NCBI RefSeq assembly: GCF_003382275.1
Contig: NZ_QTJX01000001.1
Coordinates: 806,001-870,000 of the forward strand
Origin: Flagellimonas nanhaiensis
GTDB taxonomy: Bacteria > Bacteroidota > Bacteroidia > Flavobacteriales > Flavobacteriaceae
Length of the DNA: 64,000 nucleotides
Direction of reading: 5' to 3'
Shown here: positions 17,036 through 25,580 of the stretch, one piece after another
How positions within the stretch are numbered: position 1 is the stretch's first letter
Layout: every line of letters begins with the position of its first letter
Notes under the pieces: model-generated
Seen by the model: only the letters and a program-made list of their open reading frames with translations
The model's database searches: none
Told to the model about the DNA's origin: nothing
Translations under genes and position numbers: made by a program

Positions 17036-18427
17036 TTATTGAAGAATAAGTCGTTCTTTTTCGCCATTTTCATTGATCATGGTAAAGCTGGTTCTTCCAT
17101 ATCTGGAAATAGATCCAAAATGCTCTTTGGCATCGTCAATGTTATTGACCTCATTGCCATCAACCTCTGTGATTATCTTATTCTCAAGATTGTATCTAGA
17201 ATAGCCTTCCGGCACATCAATTATCTTTACTCCTTTAGAGACTCCAAAGGTTTTTTTGTCTTCTTCTGATAGATTTTTCACCGTAAAACCGGTATAAGGA
17301 AGACTAACCGTCTGTTGTTTTTTGAGGGTTACCTTTTTGGTTATGCTTTTTCCGTCCCTGTCCAATAAAACATCGATAACGTCACCTGGTCTTTTGGAAG
17401 ACAGATAACCGGATAGCTCTGAAAATTTATGCACTTCAATATTGTCCACTCGTTTGATGATATCACCTCTTTGAAGTCCTGCATCTGCAGCACCTGAGTC
17501 TTCGGTAATTTCTGAAATATAGACTCCTTCCGTTTCATCCAAGCCCATTTCCGTAGCAACCCTAGGGTTAATATCGCCTCCTCTGATGCCCAAAAGTCCT
17601 TTTTGTACATTTCCATACTCCATAATATCCTCCACTACTTTTCTCGCAATATTGCTTGGTACGGCAAAGGCATATCCAACATAAGAACCTGTTTGAGAGG
17701 TAATGGCCGTGTTTATTCCTATGAGATCTCCGTTAGTGTTCACCAAGGCGCCACCACTGTTTCCTGGATTCACAGCCGCATCTGTCTGAATAAAGGATTG
17801 GTTTCTTCCTAAAGACCTTGCTTTGGCACTTACGATCCCTGCGGTTACTGTAGAAGTAAGGTTGAAAGGGTTCCCAACAGCCAAGACCCATTCCCCGATC
17901 TGTGCATTATCAGAATCACCAAATGCTAAATAGGGCAATGACTCTTCAGTTTCTATTTTGATAAGGGCAATATCAGAGTCGCGGTCAGCACCTATAACCT
18001 CTGCTTCATAAGTTTTGTTGTTGTTTAGGGTGACTTCTAACTGACTTGATTGTGCAATCACGTGATTGTTTGTTACGATATAGCCATCAGGAGAAATAAT
18101 AACTCCCGAACCAGTTCCTATTTGAGGAGTTTGTTGACGTTCAAATCCGTAGAAAAAATCAGAAAGACTTCTCTGGCCCTTATTGGTGGTCAAATTTTTA
18201 ACGTGAACAACTGCGTTTACTGTTTTTTCTGCAGCCAGGGTAAAATCAACTTCATTGATTCCTGCGCCTTTTGCGGATACTGGTAAGTTACTGGTGCTCA
18301 AAACAGGCATTGGTTGTTCCGAGGTTACCACGGTATAATTATCTTTTTCAAAAAATAGTTTGTAGGCTCCCAAGGTTATTGCTCCGGCAAATACAGAAAC
18401 CAAAAACAAATTGGCTATTCTCTTCAT
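17036..18427 (-). CDS. HtrA/DegP-type periplasmic serine protease
   Basis: Do-family protease and chaperone that degrades or refolds damaged envelope proteins. Order: N-terminal membrane segment or signal (1-24), trypsin-like domain with catalytic His about 122 (TNNHVIA), Asp about 152 (DRDSDIALIKI) and Ser about 224 (NPGNSGGAL), then two PDZ domains (about 275-365 and 375-463; the first includes GAADAGLQRGDIIKRVD). Length of 463 is normal. A -7 box TACTTTTG at 18459-18466 lies just upstream. It is divergent from dapF and ended by the hairpin at 16984-17016. Confidence 0.95.
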   Translation of the reverse strand: MKRIANLFLVSVFAGAITLGAYKLFFEKDNYTVVTSEQPMPVLSTSNLPVSAKGAGINEVDFTLAAEKTVNAVVHVKNLTTNKGQRSLSDFFYGFERQQTPQIGTGSGVIISPDGYIVTNNHVIAQSSQLEVTLNNNKTYEAEVIGADRDSDIALIKIETEESLPYLAFGDSDNAQIGEWVLAVGNPFNLTSTVTAGIVSAKARSLGRNQSFIQTDAAVNPGNSGGALVNTNGDLIGINTAITSQTGSYVGYAFAVPSNIARKVVEDIMEYGNVQKGLLGIRGGDINPRVATEMGLDETEGVYISEITEDSGAADAGLQRGDIIKRVDNIEVHKFSELSGYLSSKRPGDVIDVLLDRDGKSITKKVTLKKQQTVSLPYTGFTVKNLSEEDKKTFGVSKGVKIIDVPEGYSRYNLENKIITEVDGNEVNNIDDAKEHFGSISRYGRTSFTMINENGEKERLILQ

Positions 18428-18458
18428 AATTCAATAATTTTTTAACATTCAGCACTAA

Positions 18459-18466
18459 CAAAAGTA
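18459..18466 (-). promoter_or_regulatory. -7 box of the HtrA gene
   Basis: Minus strand TACTTTTG, exact TAnnTTTG, 32 bases before the ATG. No TTG is seen at the expected spacing. Confidence 0.45.
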
Positions 18467-18535
18467 AATGAATTCAACTCTGGCTTTGTTTGTTTAACTC
18501 GTTTTTAACTCCAAAAAAATCCTTAAAGAATACGC

Positions 18536-18543
18536 TATCTTTG
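18536..18543 (+). promoter_or_regulatory. -7 box of the dapF operon
   Basis: TATCTTTG, an exact TAnnTTTG match, ending 17 bases before the dapF ATG. The upstream half is not recognisable. Confidence 0.5.
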
Positions 18544-18560
18544 TTCCTTTGCAAAGGAAT

Positions 18561-19334
18561 ATGCAGATACCGTTTTACAAATATCAAGGAACTGGAAACG
18601 ATTTTGTGGTTATTGATAACCGACAAAATATTTTCCCCAAAAACAATACCAAATTAATCGGTCAGATCTGCGACCGTAGATTTGGAATTGGAGCAGATGG
18701 ACTGATCCTTCTTGAAAAAGATAGTGAATCTGATTTTAATATGGATTACTATAATTCCGATGCTAGCCAAAGTATGTGTGGAAATGGGGGTAGGTGTGCG
18801 GTTGCTTTTGCCAAGTTTTTAGGGATGATAGGCAACAAGACTACATTTAGGGCTATAGATGGTTTGCATGAAGCCACCATAGATGGTGAGGTTGTTACAC
18901 TCAAAATGTCCAACGTGTCCGAAGTCCACCAAAGAACACGGCATCTTTTTTTGGACACTGGCTCTCCCCATCATGTTCAGTTGGTGGAAAATCTGGACAA
19001 ATTTTCGGTAAAACATGAAGGTTCCCGATTACGATATGGTCTTTATGGCGAATCTGGGAGCAATATTAATTTTGTGGAGCAACAGGCACCTGATTCTTTC
19101 AAGGTAAGAACCTATGAAAGGGGAGTGGAGGATGAGACCTTGTCCTGTGGCACTGGTGTTACCGCTGTGGCTCTGGCAATGCACAATTCTGGAAAGACTT
19201 CATCGAAAAAAGTAAACATAAGTACACCCGGAGGGGATTTAAATGTCAGTTTTGACCAAGAAAATGGTACTTATAGCAATATCCATTTACAAGGTCCAGC
19301 CATTCAAGTTTTTAAAGGAGAAATAACATGTTGA
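18561..19334 (+). CDS. dapF: diaminopimelate epimerase
   Basis: Epimerises LL- to meso-diaminopimelate, giving both the peptidoglycan cross-link residue and the lysine precursor. The two catalytic cysteines are in MCGNGGRC (about residue 70) and LSCGTGVTA (about 200), and FYKYQGTGNDFVVID opens the protein. I chose ATG 18561 because a TTG at 18549 would lie at or before the likely transcript start. It is the first gene of dapF-GNAT-mltG, with a 7-base overlap to the next. The biosynthetic gene dapA is separate at 38.4 kb. Confidence 0.97.
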   Translation: MQIPFYKYQGTGNDFVVIDNRQNIFPKNNTKLIGQICDRRFGIGADGLILLEKDSESDFNMDYYNSDASQSMCGNGGRCAVAFAKFLGMIGNKTTFRAIDGLHEATIDGEVVTLKMSNVSEVHQRTRHLFLDTGSPHHVQLVENLDKFSVKHEGSRLRYGLYGESGSNINFVEQQAPDSFKVRTYERGVEDETLSCGTGVTAVALAMHNSGKTSSKKVNISTPGGDLNVSFDQENGTYSNIHLQGPAIQVFKGEITC

Positions 19335-19864
19335 GCTTAAAAGGGGAGCAGATTTATTTACGGGCCCTGGAACCTAAAGATCTAGATTTTCTGTACCAAT
19401 TGGAAAACGATACGGCCATATGGGAAATCAGTGGAACCGTGAAGCCTTATTCCAAGAAAGTACTTCAGCTTTATTTGGAAAATGCCCATAGAGATATTTA
19501 TGATGTAAAGCAATTGCGTTTGTGCATCTGCAATAAGGAGGACAGTTGTGTTGGTTTGATCGATGTATTCGATTTTGATCCTAAAAATAGCAGAGCGGGA
19601 ATGGGAATTGTAATAGCAGACCCTGATCAAAGAAACAAGGGAATTGGGGCAGAGGCCATTTCTCTATTGTGCGATTACGTATTTTCCGTATTGGACCTGC
19701 ATCAGTTGTATGCCAATATTTTGGAAGACAACAAAGCTAGCATCAACCTGTTTCAAAAAATGGGTTTTGAAAAAATTGGGGTAAAGAAAGAATGGATAAG
19801 AACCAGCGAAGGGTTCAAGAATGAAATAATGTTTCAAAAGATAAAAAATACCAATGTATCTTAA
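19328..19864 (+). CDS. GNAT family N-acetyltransferase, RimJ/RimL-like
   Basis: 178 residues with the start LKGEQIYLRALEPKDLDFLYQLEND typical of RimJ/RimL-type acetyltransferases, and the acetyl-CoA loop DQRNKGIGAEAISLLCDYVF (about 95-115), then LHQLYANILEDNKASINLFQKMGF. It is translationally coupled to dapF (7-base overlap) and mltG (11-base overlap). The substrate is unknown; a protein N-terminus, an antibiotic or a cell-wall amine are all possible. Confidence 0.88.
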   Translation: MLSLKGEQIYLRALEPKDLDFLYQLENDTAIWEISGTVKPYSKKVLQLYLENAHRDIYDVKQLRLCICNKEDSCVGLIDVFDFDPKNSRAGMGIVIADPDQRNKGIGAEAISLLCDYVFSVLDLHQLYANILEDNKASINLFQKMGFEKIGVKKEWIRTSEGFKNEIMFQKIKNTNVS

Positions 19865-20897
19865 AAAAGTACTTTGGGCGGCAGCCCTCTTAGGACTTTT
19901 GGTTTGCGGATTTATTGCCTATCAAATCTACACAGCCATTTTTAGTCCCAATACGCAGTTCAATAACGAAAAGGCATATGTTTACATTCCTTCCAATGCT
20001 GAATTTTCAGATGTGGAGGAAGTGTTGGAACCTTTGCTCAAAGACTTATATACTTTTGAAGCTGTCGCCAAGCGAAAAGGGTACACCACCAACATTAAAG
20101 GTGGAAAGTATGCCCTATCAAAAGACATGAACAATAATGACATCATCAATACGCTACGAAGTAAAAACCTGCCCGTAAAAGTTTCTTTCAACAATCAGGA
20201 ATCTTTGCAGGCTTTGGCAGGAAGAATAGCAGAGCAAATTGAGGCTGATAGCATTTCACTTTTGGAATCTTTCAATGATTCTGAGTTTTTGAATGAAGCA
20301 GATTTTGATGAGGACAGTAAATTGGGAATGTATCTACCCAACACCTATGAATTCTTCTGGAATACGGATGCACAGGGTTTTCGTGATCGTATGCTAAAAG
20401 AATACAAGAGATTTTGGAATGAAGACAGATTGAACAAGGCACAAGCACTAAAACTCAATCCTACTGAAGTTATTGCTCTTGCTGCCATAGTGCAAAAAGA
20501 GACAGTGAAGGTTGAGGAGCGCCCCAGGGTGGCCGGAGTTTATTTAAACCGGATTAAAAGGGGAATTCTATTGCAGGCAGACCCTACCGTCATTTATGCA
20601 ATAAAAAAAGAAACAGGTAATTACGATACCATTATTAAAAGAGTACTCTTTCGTGACCTAGAAATGGATTCCCCCTACAATACATATAAATATGCCGGAG
20701 TTCCACCTGGACCAATAGCAATGCCTGACATCTCTTCCATAGATGCGGTCCTGAATCCAGAAAAGCATGATTATTTGTATTTCGTCGCTGATGTTTCCAA
20801 TTTTGGCTACCACAAGTTTGCCAAAACTCTTGCGCAACATAACCGAAATAAGGTACAGTACGTCAGATGGCTCAATTCTCAAAATGTGCTACGATAA
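19854..20897 (+). CDS. mltG: endolytic transglycosylase MltG
   Basis: Inner-membrane lytic transglycosylase that cuts nascent glycan strands and helps set their length. It has one N-terminal transmembrane helix (about 5-25) and the YceG/MltG domain: MYLPNTYEFFWNT, the catalytic Glu in AAIVQKETVKVEERPRVAGV, ILLQADPTVIYA, and SPYNTYKYAGVPPGPIAMP. The 347 residues match the family. Last gene of the dapF operon; pairing meso-DAP synthesis with glycan release gives the operon a cell-wall theme. Confidence 0.96.
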   Translation: MYLKKVLWAAALLGLLVCGFIAYQIYTAIFSPNTQFNNEKAYVYIPSNAEFSDVEEVLEPLLKDLYTFEAVAKRKGYTTNIKGGKYALSKDMNNNDIINTLRSKNLPVKVSFNNQESLQALAGRIAEQIEADSISLLESFNDSEFLNEADFDEDSKLGMYLPNTYEFFWNTDAQGFRDRMLKEYKRFWNEDRLNKAQALKLNPTEVIALAAIVQKETVKVEERPRVAGVYLNRIKRGILLQADPTVIYAIKKETGNYDTIIKRVLFRDLEMDSPYNTYKYAGVPPGPIAMPDISSIDAVLNPEKHDYLYFVADVSNFGYHKFAKTLAQHNRNKVQYVRWLNSQNVLR

Positions 20898-20971
20898 TAC
20901 TCTTTGCCGTTAATTTTCAGCACTTTAACGTAATTTAAGCCTCATTTAAGAAAAACTTAAGAGCTTTATAC

Positions 20972-21001
20972 TTGTTAAAAAAAAGTCTCCCCCTATATTT
21001 G
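20972..21001 (+). promoter_or_regulatory. consensus Bacteroidota promoter
   Basis: TTG at 20972-20974, a 19-base spacer, and TATATTTG at 20994-21001. Both halves and the spacing fit the consensus exactly. It drives the lysozyme-like gene with a leader of about 40 bases. Confidence 0.7.
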
Positions 21002-21047
21002 CCGCCCAAATTTGACTTCACTTTTTTTAAAGCTGTGGAGTTTAAAA

Positions 21048-21701
21048 ATGAACATTATGAGAAGATGGATAGGTTTTATTCTGCATCTTGCCATGATTGT
21101 GATCTTAACCAGTTTTGGTTCGTATACTTTGGTAAAAGAAACGAGTCAAAATGTACCTGAATCACTAAGTGTAGTCAACGGGACGGAACATTCAGTTGCC
21201 CTTGAGTTCGCTAGTGAACCCAGTACCCCAATAATTTCCCCACCCTTTTTAGGAAACTCCTATATTGGATTTAAAGAGGTTTTGGCCTTCAAGGAATCCC
21301 AAGGAAGGTACGATGTGGTAAACACATTGGGTTATATGGGTAAATATCAATTTGGATTGGGAACATTGAACTTGATGGGTGTGTACAGTGCCCAGGCTTT
21401 CTTGAATAGCCCCATACTTCAAGAAAAGACTTTTGATACCAATATTGCCCGGAACAAATGGATACTCCGAAGGGATATCAAAAGATTTGTAGGGAAAAGA
21501 ATCCGAGGTGTAGAGATTACTGAATCGGGTATTTTGGCTGCAGCGCATTTAGCGGGAGCAGGAAATGTGAAGAAGTACCTACGTTCCTACGGAAAAAATG
21601 ATGTGTCTGACGCCTACGGAAGTAGTATTTCGCACTACATCAAGAAATTTGCAGGATTTGATACTTCGACTATCAAACAAAAAAGAAATGCCAAAGTTTA
21701 A
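21048..21701 (+). CDS. exported lysozyme/lytic transglycosylase-like protein
   Basis: About 217 residues: signal peptide or anchor (about 1-24), a linker, then a lysozyme-like domain. The segment FKEVLAFKESQGRYDVVNTL contains a candidate catalytic Glu followed by the GYMGKYQFG turn seen in goose-type or transglycosylase folds. Downstream ESGILAAAHLAGAGNVKKYL resembles the substrate-cleft helices. It probably cleaves peptidoglycan in the periplasm. ATG 21048 is preferred because it follows the promoter by a normal distance and avoids an extension into the leader. Its own promoter and terminator make it a single-gene unit beside the dapF-mltG operon. Confidence 0.78.
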   Translation: MNIMRRWIGFILHLAMIVILTSFGSYTLVKETSQNVPESLSVVNGTEHSVALEFASEPSTPIISPPFLGNSYIGFKEVLAFKESQGRYDVVNTLGYMGKYQFGLGTLNLMGVYSAQAFLNSPILQEKTFDTNIARNKWILRRDIKRFVGKRIRGVEITESGILAAAHLAGAGNVKKYLRSYGKNDVSDAYGSSISHYIKKFAGFDTSTIKQKRNAKV

Positions 21702-21730
21702 CCTTTGTAATTAATAAAGTATTGTAAAAG

Positions 21731-21757
21731 ACCTGGAGTTATTCCAGGTTTTTTTAT
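21731..21757 (+). terminator. intrinsic terminator
   Basis: Stem ACCTGGA / TCCAGGT, 5-base loop, then T7. It ends the lysozyme-like gene and touches the 3' end of the convergent methyltransferase gene. Confidence 0.8.
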
Positions 21758-22482
21758 GCTTGAATTATAAATATAGCGGGTCTTTTGTCCAAATCCGTGC
21801 CGGGTTCTTTCCATTCCCGTACACTTTTGGTTCTTATGAATTCCGTAGAAAGGGTAATGTCGGCAGCTATACACAAACGAGTGGTCTTTTGAAGCGTTTT
21901 GATCAACTCCTGAAAAAGCTTATTGTTCCTATAGGGGGTTTCCATGAAAATTTGTGATTGACCTTTTTCCCTTGAAAGCCGCTCCAACTGTTTTATCATG
22001 GATTTACGTTCTGTATTGTCAATGGGCAGGTAGCCATTAAAGGCAAAATTCTGACCGTTCATGCCGCTGGCCATCATGGCCATTAAAATAGAGGATGGGC
22101 CAACCAAGGGTACAACCTGAATTCGTCTTTCGTGGGCAACCCGAACCACGTCAGCACCTGGGTCTGCAATTCCTGGACAGCCTGCTTCCGACAAGACCCC
22201 AATATTCTTTCCTTGAATGCATGGATCTAAATAGGATGGAATAACCGCTGGATCTGTGTATTTGTTCAAAGTTTCAATTTGAAGGCTTGGCTGGGGCTTG
22301 CTAGGGGACACCTTTTTGATGAAACGTCTGGCCGTTTTTTCGTTCTCTACAATATAATGATCAATGTTTTCAATGGTTCGCTTAATGGAAATAGGAAGAA
22401 CCTCCAAGGGAGCATTGTCTCCAAGAGTGGTTGGGATCAAATAAACTTTTCCTAGGACCAGGCCCGGTTTTGTATCTTCCAT
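21754..22482 (-). CDS. RsmI-like SAM-dependent methyltransferase (tetrapyrrole methylase fold)
   Basis: 242 residues of the family that includes RsmI (16S rRNA C1402 2'-O-methyltransferase). Key segments are KVYLIPTTLGD, YIVENEKTARRF, IGVLSEAGCPGIADPGADVV (SAM-binding turn), VPLVGPSSILMAMMASG and FMETPYRNN. The reduced similarity to canonical RsmI (PTTLGD where RsmI usually has a PIGNL-type start) suggests a paralogue that Bacteroidota often carry, so I do not assign the symbol. It starts directly after the phosphatase gene. Confidence 0.85.
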   Translation of the reverse strand: MEDTKPGLVLGKVYLIPTTLGDNAPLEVLPISIKRTIENIDHYIVENEKTARRFIKKVSPSKPQPSLQIETLNKYTDPAVIPSYLDPCIQGKNIGVLSEAGCPGIADPGADVVRVAHERRIQVVPLVGPSSILMAMMASGMNGQNFAFNGYLPIDNTERKSMIKQLERLSREKGQSQIFMETPYRNNKLFQELIKTLQKTTRLCIAADITLSTEFIRTKSVREWKEPGTDLDKRPAIFIIQA

Positions 22483-22935
22483 TTAGTTTAATTTTTCGGC
22501 AATGGACAGGCAGGCTTTTTCTATGAGTTGATATACCTTTTCAAACCCATCATCACCTCCGTAGTAGGGATCAGGGACTTCTTTGAGGCCCAAGTCCACT
22601 TCATCCAAAAGCAAACGAACCTTTTCCGCCTCCTTTTCTGTTTGGGCCAATTTCATAATATTGGACAAATTGCTTCTATCCATTGCGTAGATATGATCAA
22701 ATTCCAAAAAATCAATTTCGGAGAATTTTCTACACTGCTGGGCACTGATATCTATACCATATTTTCGGGCAACGATTATAGATCTGTTGTCAGGAGGGTT
22801 CCCTACATGATATCCTGCTGTACCCGCAGAATCCACCAAAACTTTGTTGGGGTCCACCATGGATTTCAGAATACCTTCGGCCAAAGGAGATCTGCAAATG
22901 TTGCCTAGGCAGACCATCAAAACTTTGGTTTTCAT
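22483..22935 (-). CDS. low-molecular-weight protein-tyrosine phosphatase
   Basis: Cytoplasmic phosphatase of about 150 residues. The P-loop VCLGNICRSPLAEG near the N-terminus carries the catalytic Cys and Arg, and DPYYGGDDGF near residue 120 supplies the general-acid Asp. Substrates may be phosphotyrosine proteins, for example in polysaccharide export, but no such genes are nearby. ATG 22935 is chosen over a TTG one codon upstream. It lies between dnaA and the RsmI-like gene and abuts the latter without a gap. Confidence 0.93.
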   Translation of the reverse strand: MKTKVLMVCLGNICRSPLAEGILKSMVDPNKVLVDSAGTAGYHVGNPPDNRSIIVARKYGIDISAQQCRKFSEIDFLEFDHIYAMDRSNLSNIMKLAQTEKEAEKVRLLLDEVDLGLKEVPDPYYGGDDGFEKVYQLIEKACLSIAEKLN

Positions 22936-22947
22936 CAAATGAATGGA

Positions 22948-24372
22948 TTAAGAGAACTTCTTATTAAGGTCCTCTATGTATTTTCTGAATTGTTTGTCCG
23001 TCTCCGCAAGGTTGTCAACGGTCTTACATGCGTGTAGTACAGTGGCATGGTCTCTTTTTCCTATTTGTGAACCTATGCTTGCCAGCGAAGCTTTGGTAAA
23101 TTTCTTGGCAAAGAACATAGCCAATTGCCTTGCCTGAACAATATGCCTTTTCCTGGTCTTGGATTGTAAGGTTGCTACATCCATTTCAAAATAGTCCGAA
23201 ACCACTTTTTGGATATAGTCGATAGAAACCTCACGTTTGGTGTTCTTCACAAATTTCTCGACCACCTGTTGTGCCAATTCCAAAGTAACCTCTCTCTTAT
23301 TAAAAGATGACTGGGCTATCAGGGAGATAATGGCACCTTCCAACTCTCTTATATTGGTCTTGATGTTTTTGGCAACATGATCGATGATGTCTTCAGGCAT
23401 TTCTACACCATCCCTATAGAGTTTGTTCTTTAAAATGGAAACCCTTGTTTCATAGTCCGGACTTTGCAATTCTGCAGAAAGACCCCATTTGAAACGGGAG
23501 AGCAAACGTTGCTCAATATCCTGCATATCTACAGGTGCCTTGTCCGATGTTAGGATGACCTGTTTGCCATTTTGGTGCAAATGGTTGAATATGTGGAAAA
23601 ACACATCCTGTGTTCCAGATTTACCAGATAAGAACTGTACATCATCAATAATGAGTACATCGATAAGTTGGTAAAAATGGATAAAATCGTTTCGGGTGTT
23701 CTTCTTTACCGACTCTATGTATTGTTGGGTAAACTTTTCAGCGGATATATAAAGAACTGTCTTTTCTGGATATTTGTCCTTGATCTCAACTCCAATGGCG
23801 TGGGCCAAATGTGTTTTTCCCAAACCTACTCCTCCAAATATCAATAGAGGATTGAAGGATGTGCCTCCAGGCTTGTTGGCCACGGCCATACCCGCAGACC
23901 TTGCCAATCGGTTGGAGTCTCCTTCCAGGAAATTCTCAAAATTGTAGTTGGGGTTTAACTGGGACTCTATCTTAATGTTTCTAATTCCCGGAATAACGAA
24001 GGGATTCTTCAGTTCCGGACTTTTAGATGTTATTGGTACGTCCAGTTCCTGTGGCGCCATGGCCGTTCTATTGGAACTTGGAATCTGTTCAGTAAAGGGT
24101 TCTTTATTCCCGTACTTATTTTCCATTTTAATAATGTAGATAAGCTTGGCATTGTTTCCAAGCTCTCTGGTAAGAGCAACTTTTAAAAGCTTCACATAAT
24201 GTTCCTCAAGCCATTCGTAAAAGAATTTACTGGGAACCTGAATGCTCAAAGCTTTGTCCGTTAACTTGATGGGCTTAATAGGTTCAAACCATGTTTTGAA
24301 TGCCTGCGGTTGGATATTATCCTTGATAAAAGCCAAACAATTTTTCCATACGGAACTTGCAGTAACACTCAT
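22948..24372 (-). CDS. dnaA: chromosomal replication initiator protein DnaA
   Basis: AAA+ protein that binds DnaA boxes and opens the origin. Order: domain I (1-80), a short linker, AAA+ domain with Walker A FGGVGLGKTHLAHAIG and Walker B LIIDDVQFLSG, and C-terminal DNA-binding domain with the signature SQIGKRDHATVLHACKTV. The 474 residues are complete. Neighbours are a phosphatase downstream and a divergent thioesterase upstream. dnaN and gyrB are absent, as is common in Flavobacteriia. A near-consensus -7 (CATATTTG) lies in the 200-base upstream gap; no cluster of DnaA boxes is seen there. Confidence 0.98.
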   Translation of the reverse strand: MSVTASSVWKNCLAFIKDNIQPQAFKTWFEPIKPIKLTDKALSIQVPSKFFYEWLEEHYVKLLKVALTRELGNNAKLIYIIKMENKYGNKEPFTEQIPSSNRTAMAPQELDVPITSKSPELKNPFVIPGIRNIKIESQLNPNYNFENFLEGDSNRLARSAGMAVANKPGGTSFNPLLIFGGVGLGKTHLAHAIGVEIKDKYPEKTVLYISAEKFTQQYIESVKKNTRNDFIHFYQLIDVLIIDDVQFLSGKSGTQDVFFHIFNHLHQNGKQVILTSDKAPVDMQDIEQRLLSRFKWGLSAELQSPDYETRVSILKNKLYRDGVEMPEDIIDHVAKNIKTNIRELEGAIISLIAQSSFNKREVTLELAQQVVEKFVKNTKREVSIDYIQKVVSDYFEMDVATLQSKTRKRHIVQARQLAMFFAKKFTKASLASIGSQIGKRDHATVLHACKTVDNLAETDKQFRKYIEDLNKKFS

Positions 24373-24573
24373 AAAAGTTTTCCTTGTTTAGTTGGTTAGC
24401 TATAATGCTTTAGATCAAACACCCGGGGGTTAATAGATGCTTATTGGATGCGACAAATATGTGAACAAATCTTTGAAAAAAAAAATGATTTTGCCGTTGA
24501 ATTTTCTATTTTTTTTTCGCATGTTGCCCTAATGTTAACCAAGCCTCTAAATATATAATTTTTCATTTAAAAT

Positions 24574-24972
24574 ATGTGGTTAAATTCACATTCTTTTCGG
24601 GTTCGTTACGGAGAAACTGACCAAATGGGGGTAGTATACCATGGCAACTATGCACAATACTTGGAAATGGGCAGAGTGGAATGGTTGAGGGCTCTTGGGG
24701 TCACCTACAGAAGTATGGAGGAAAATGGAATTATGCTACCCGTAATATCCTTACATATAAACTATAAAAAATCTGCACTTTACGATGATTTGATCACCGT
24801 AGAGACCAGTTTAAAAAAAATCCCTCAGGTCAAAATTGAGTTTGATTATGAAATCTATAATGAAAACCGAGAGCTTTTGGCGACGGCCAATACGGTTTTG
24901 GCATTTATGGATAAAAACAACAACAAACCAATAAAATGTCCGGATTACATTCTTGCGAAGCTTGAGATTTAA
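24574..24972 (+). CDS. acyl-CoA thioesterase, YbgC/FadM-like hotdog fold
   Basis: 132-residue hotdog-fold thioesterase that hydrolyses acyl-CoA. The active-site motif RYGETDQMGVVYHGNYAQYL near the N-terminus contains the catalytic Asp, followed by the typical long helix (EMGRVEWLRALG). It is divergent from dnaA, and its 3' end overlaps the YigZ gene by 4 bases. The acyl substrate is not evident. Confidence 0.92.
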   Translation: MWLNSHSFRVRYGETDQMGVVYHGNYAQYLEMGRVEWLRALGVTYRSMEENGIMLPVISLHINYKKSALYDDLITVETSLKKIPQVKIEFDYEIYNENRELLATANTVLAFMDKNNNKPIKCPDYILAKLEI

Positions 24973-25580
24973 TCCAAGCGGCTTATTTTGATGTTTGGGA
25001 GGTCATCAAAAATTTTGAAAACAGTATCTGCTTCGCTCTTTCTTATTGAAATGGTCATAGCGCAATCCATTTCCATCTTTTGAGCAACCACCGAAATTCC
25101 TTTTTGCTTGATCGTTCGCATAACCTTGTCCATTTCGGGATAACCAAAACGAAGATCAAAAATGGTCTCAATGGTTTTCTCTACAATATCCGAACTGTCC
25201 AGAGCTATTTGTGCTGCTGTTCTGTAGGCGCTTATCAACCCTCCAACACCAAGTTTGGTTCCTCCAAATATCCTGGTTACGGTTACCAGAATATTGGTGA
25301 GGCCAAAGGATTGTATTTGCCCATAAATGGGCATGCCGGCCGAATTATTGGGTTCGCCATCATCATTTGCTCGGTATGAATGGGTATGTTCTCCTAATTG
25401 CCATGCATAGCATACATGGTTGGCAGTGTGGTGTTTTTTTCGCAATTGTTCAATTAAGGGTTTTACCTCCTCTTCGGACCGTATGGGAAATGCCTGCCCA
25501 TAGAATTTGCTTTTCCGGTCCTTGAACAGAATTTCAGGAGAGACCTTTTCTATGGTATGGTAAACATCTTCTTCTTTCAT
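24969..25580 (-). CDS. YigZ/IMPACT family protein
   Basis: About 203 residues. The N-terminal UPF0029/IMPACT domain shows FKDRKSKFYGQAFPI, HHTANHVCYAWQLG and DDGEPNNSAGMPIYGQI, followed by GGTKLGVGGLISAYRTAA, then a C-terminal DUF1949-like domain. Bacterial YigZ proteins are thought to act in translation or amino-acid-starvation responses, with no firm activity. The ATG at 25580 overlaps the stop of the upstream EamA gene by one base (TAATG), which supports this start over an in-frame one at 25634. Confidence 0.9.
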   Translation of the reverse strand: MKEEDVYHTIEKVSPEILFKDRKSKFYGQAFPIRSEEEVKPLIEQLRKKHHTANHVCYAWQLGEHTHSYRANDDGEPNNSAGMPIYGQIQSFGLTNILVTVTRIFGGTKLGVGGLISAYRTAAQIALDSSDIVEKTIETIFDLRFGYPEMDKVMRTIKQKGISVVAQKMEMDCAMTISIRKSEADTVFKIFDDLPNIKISRLD

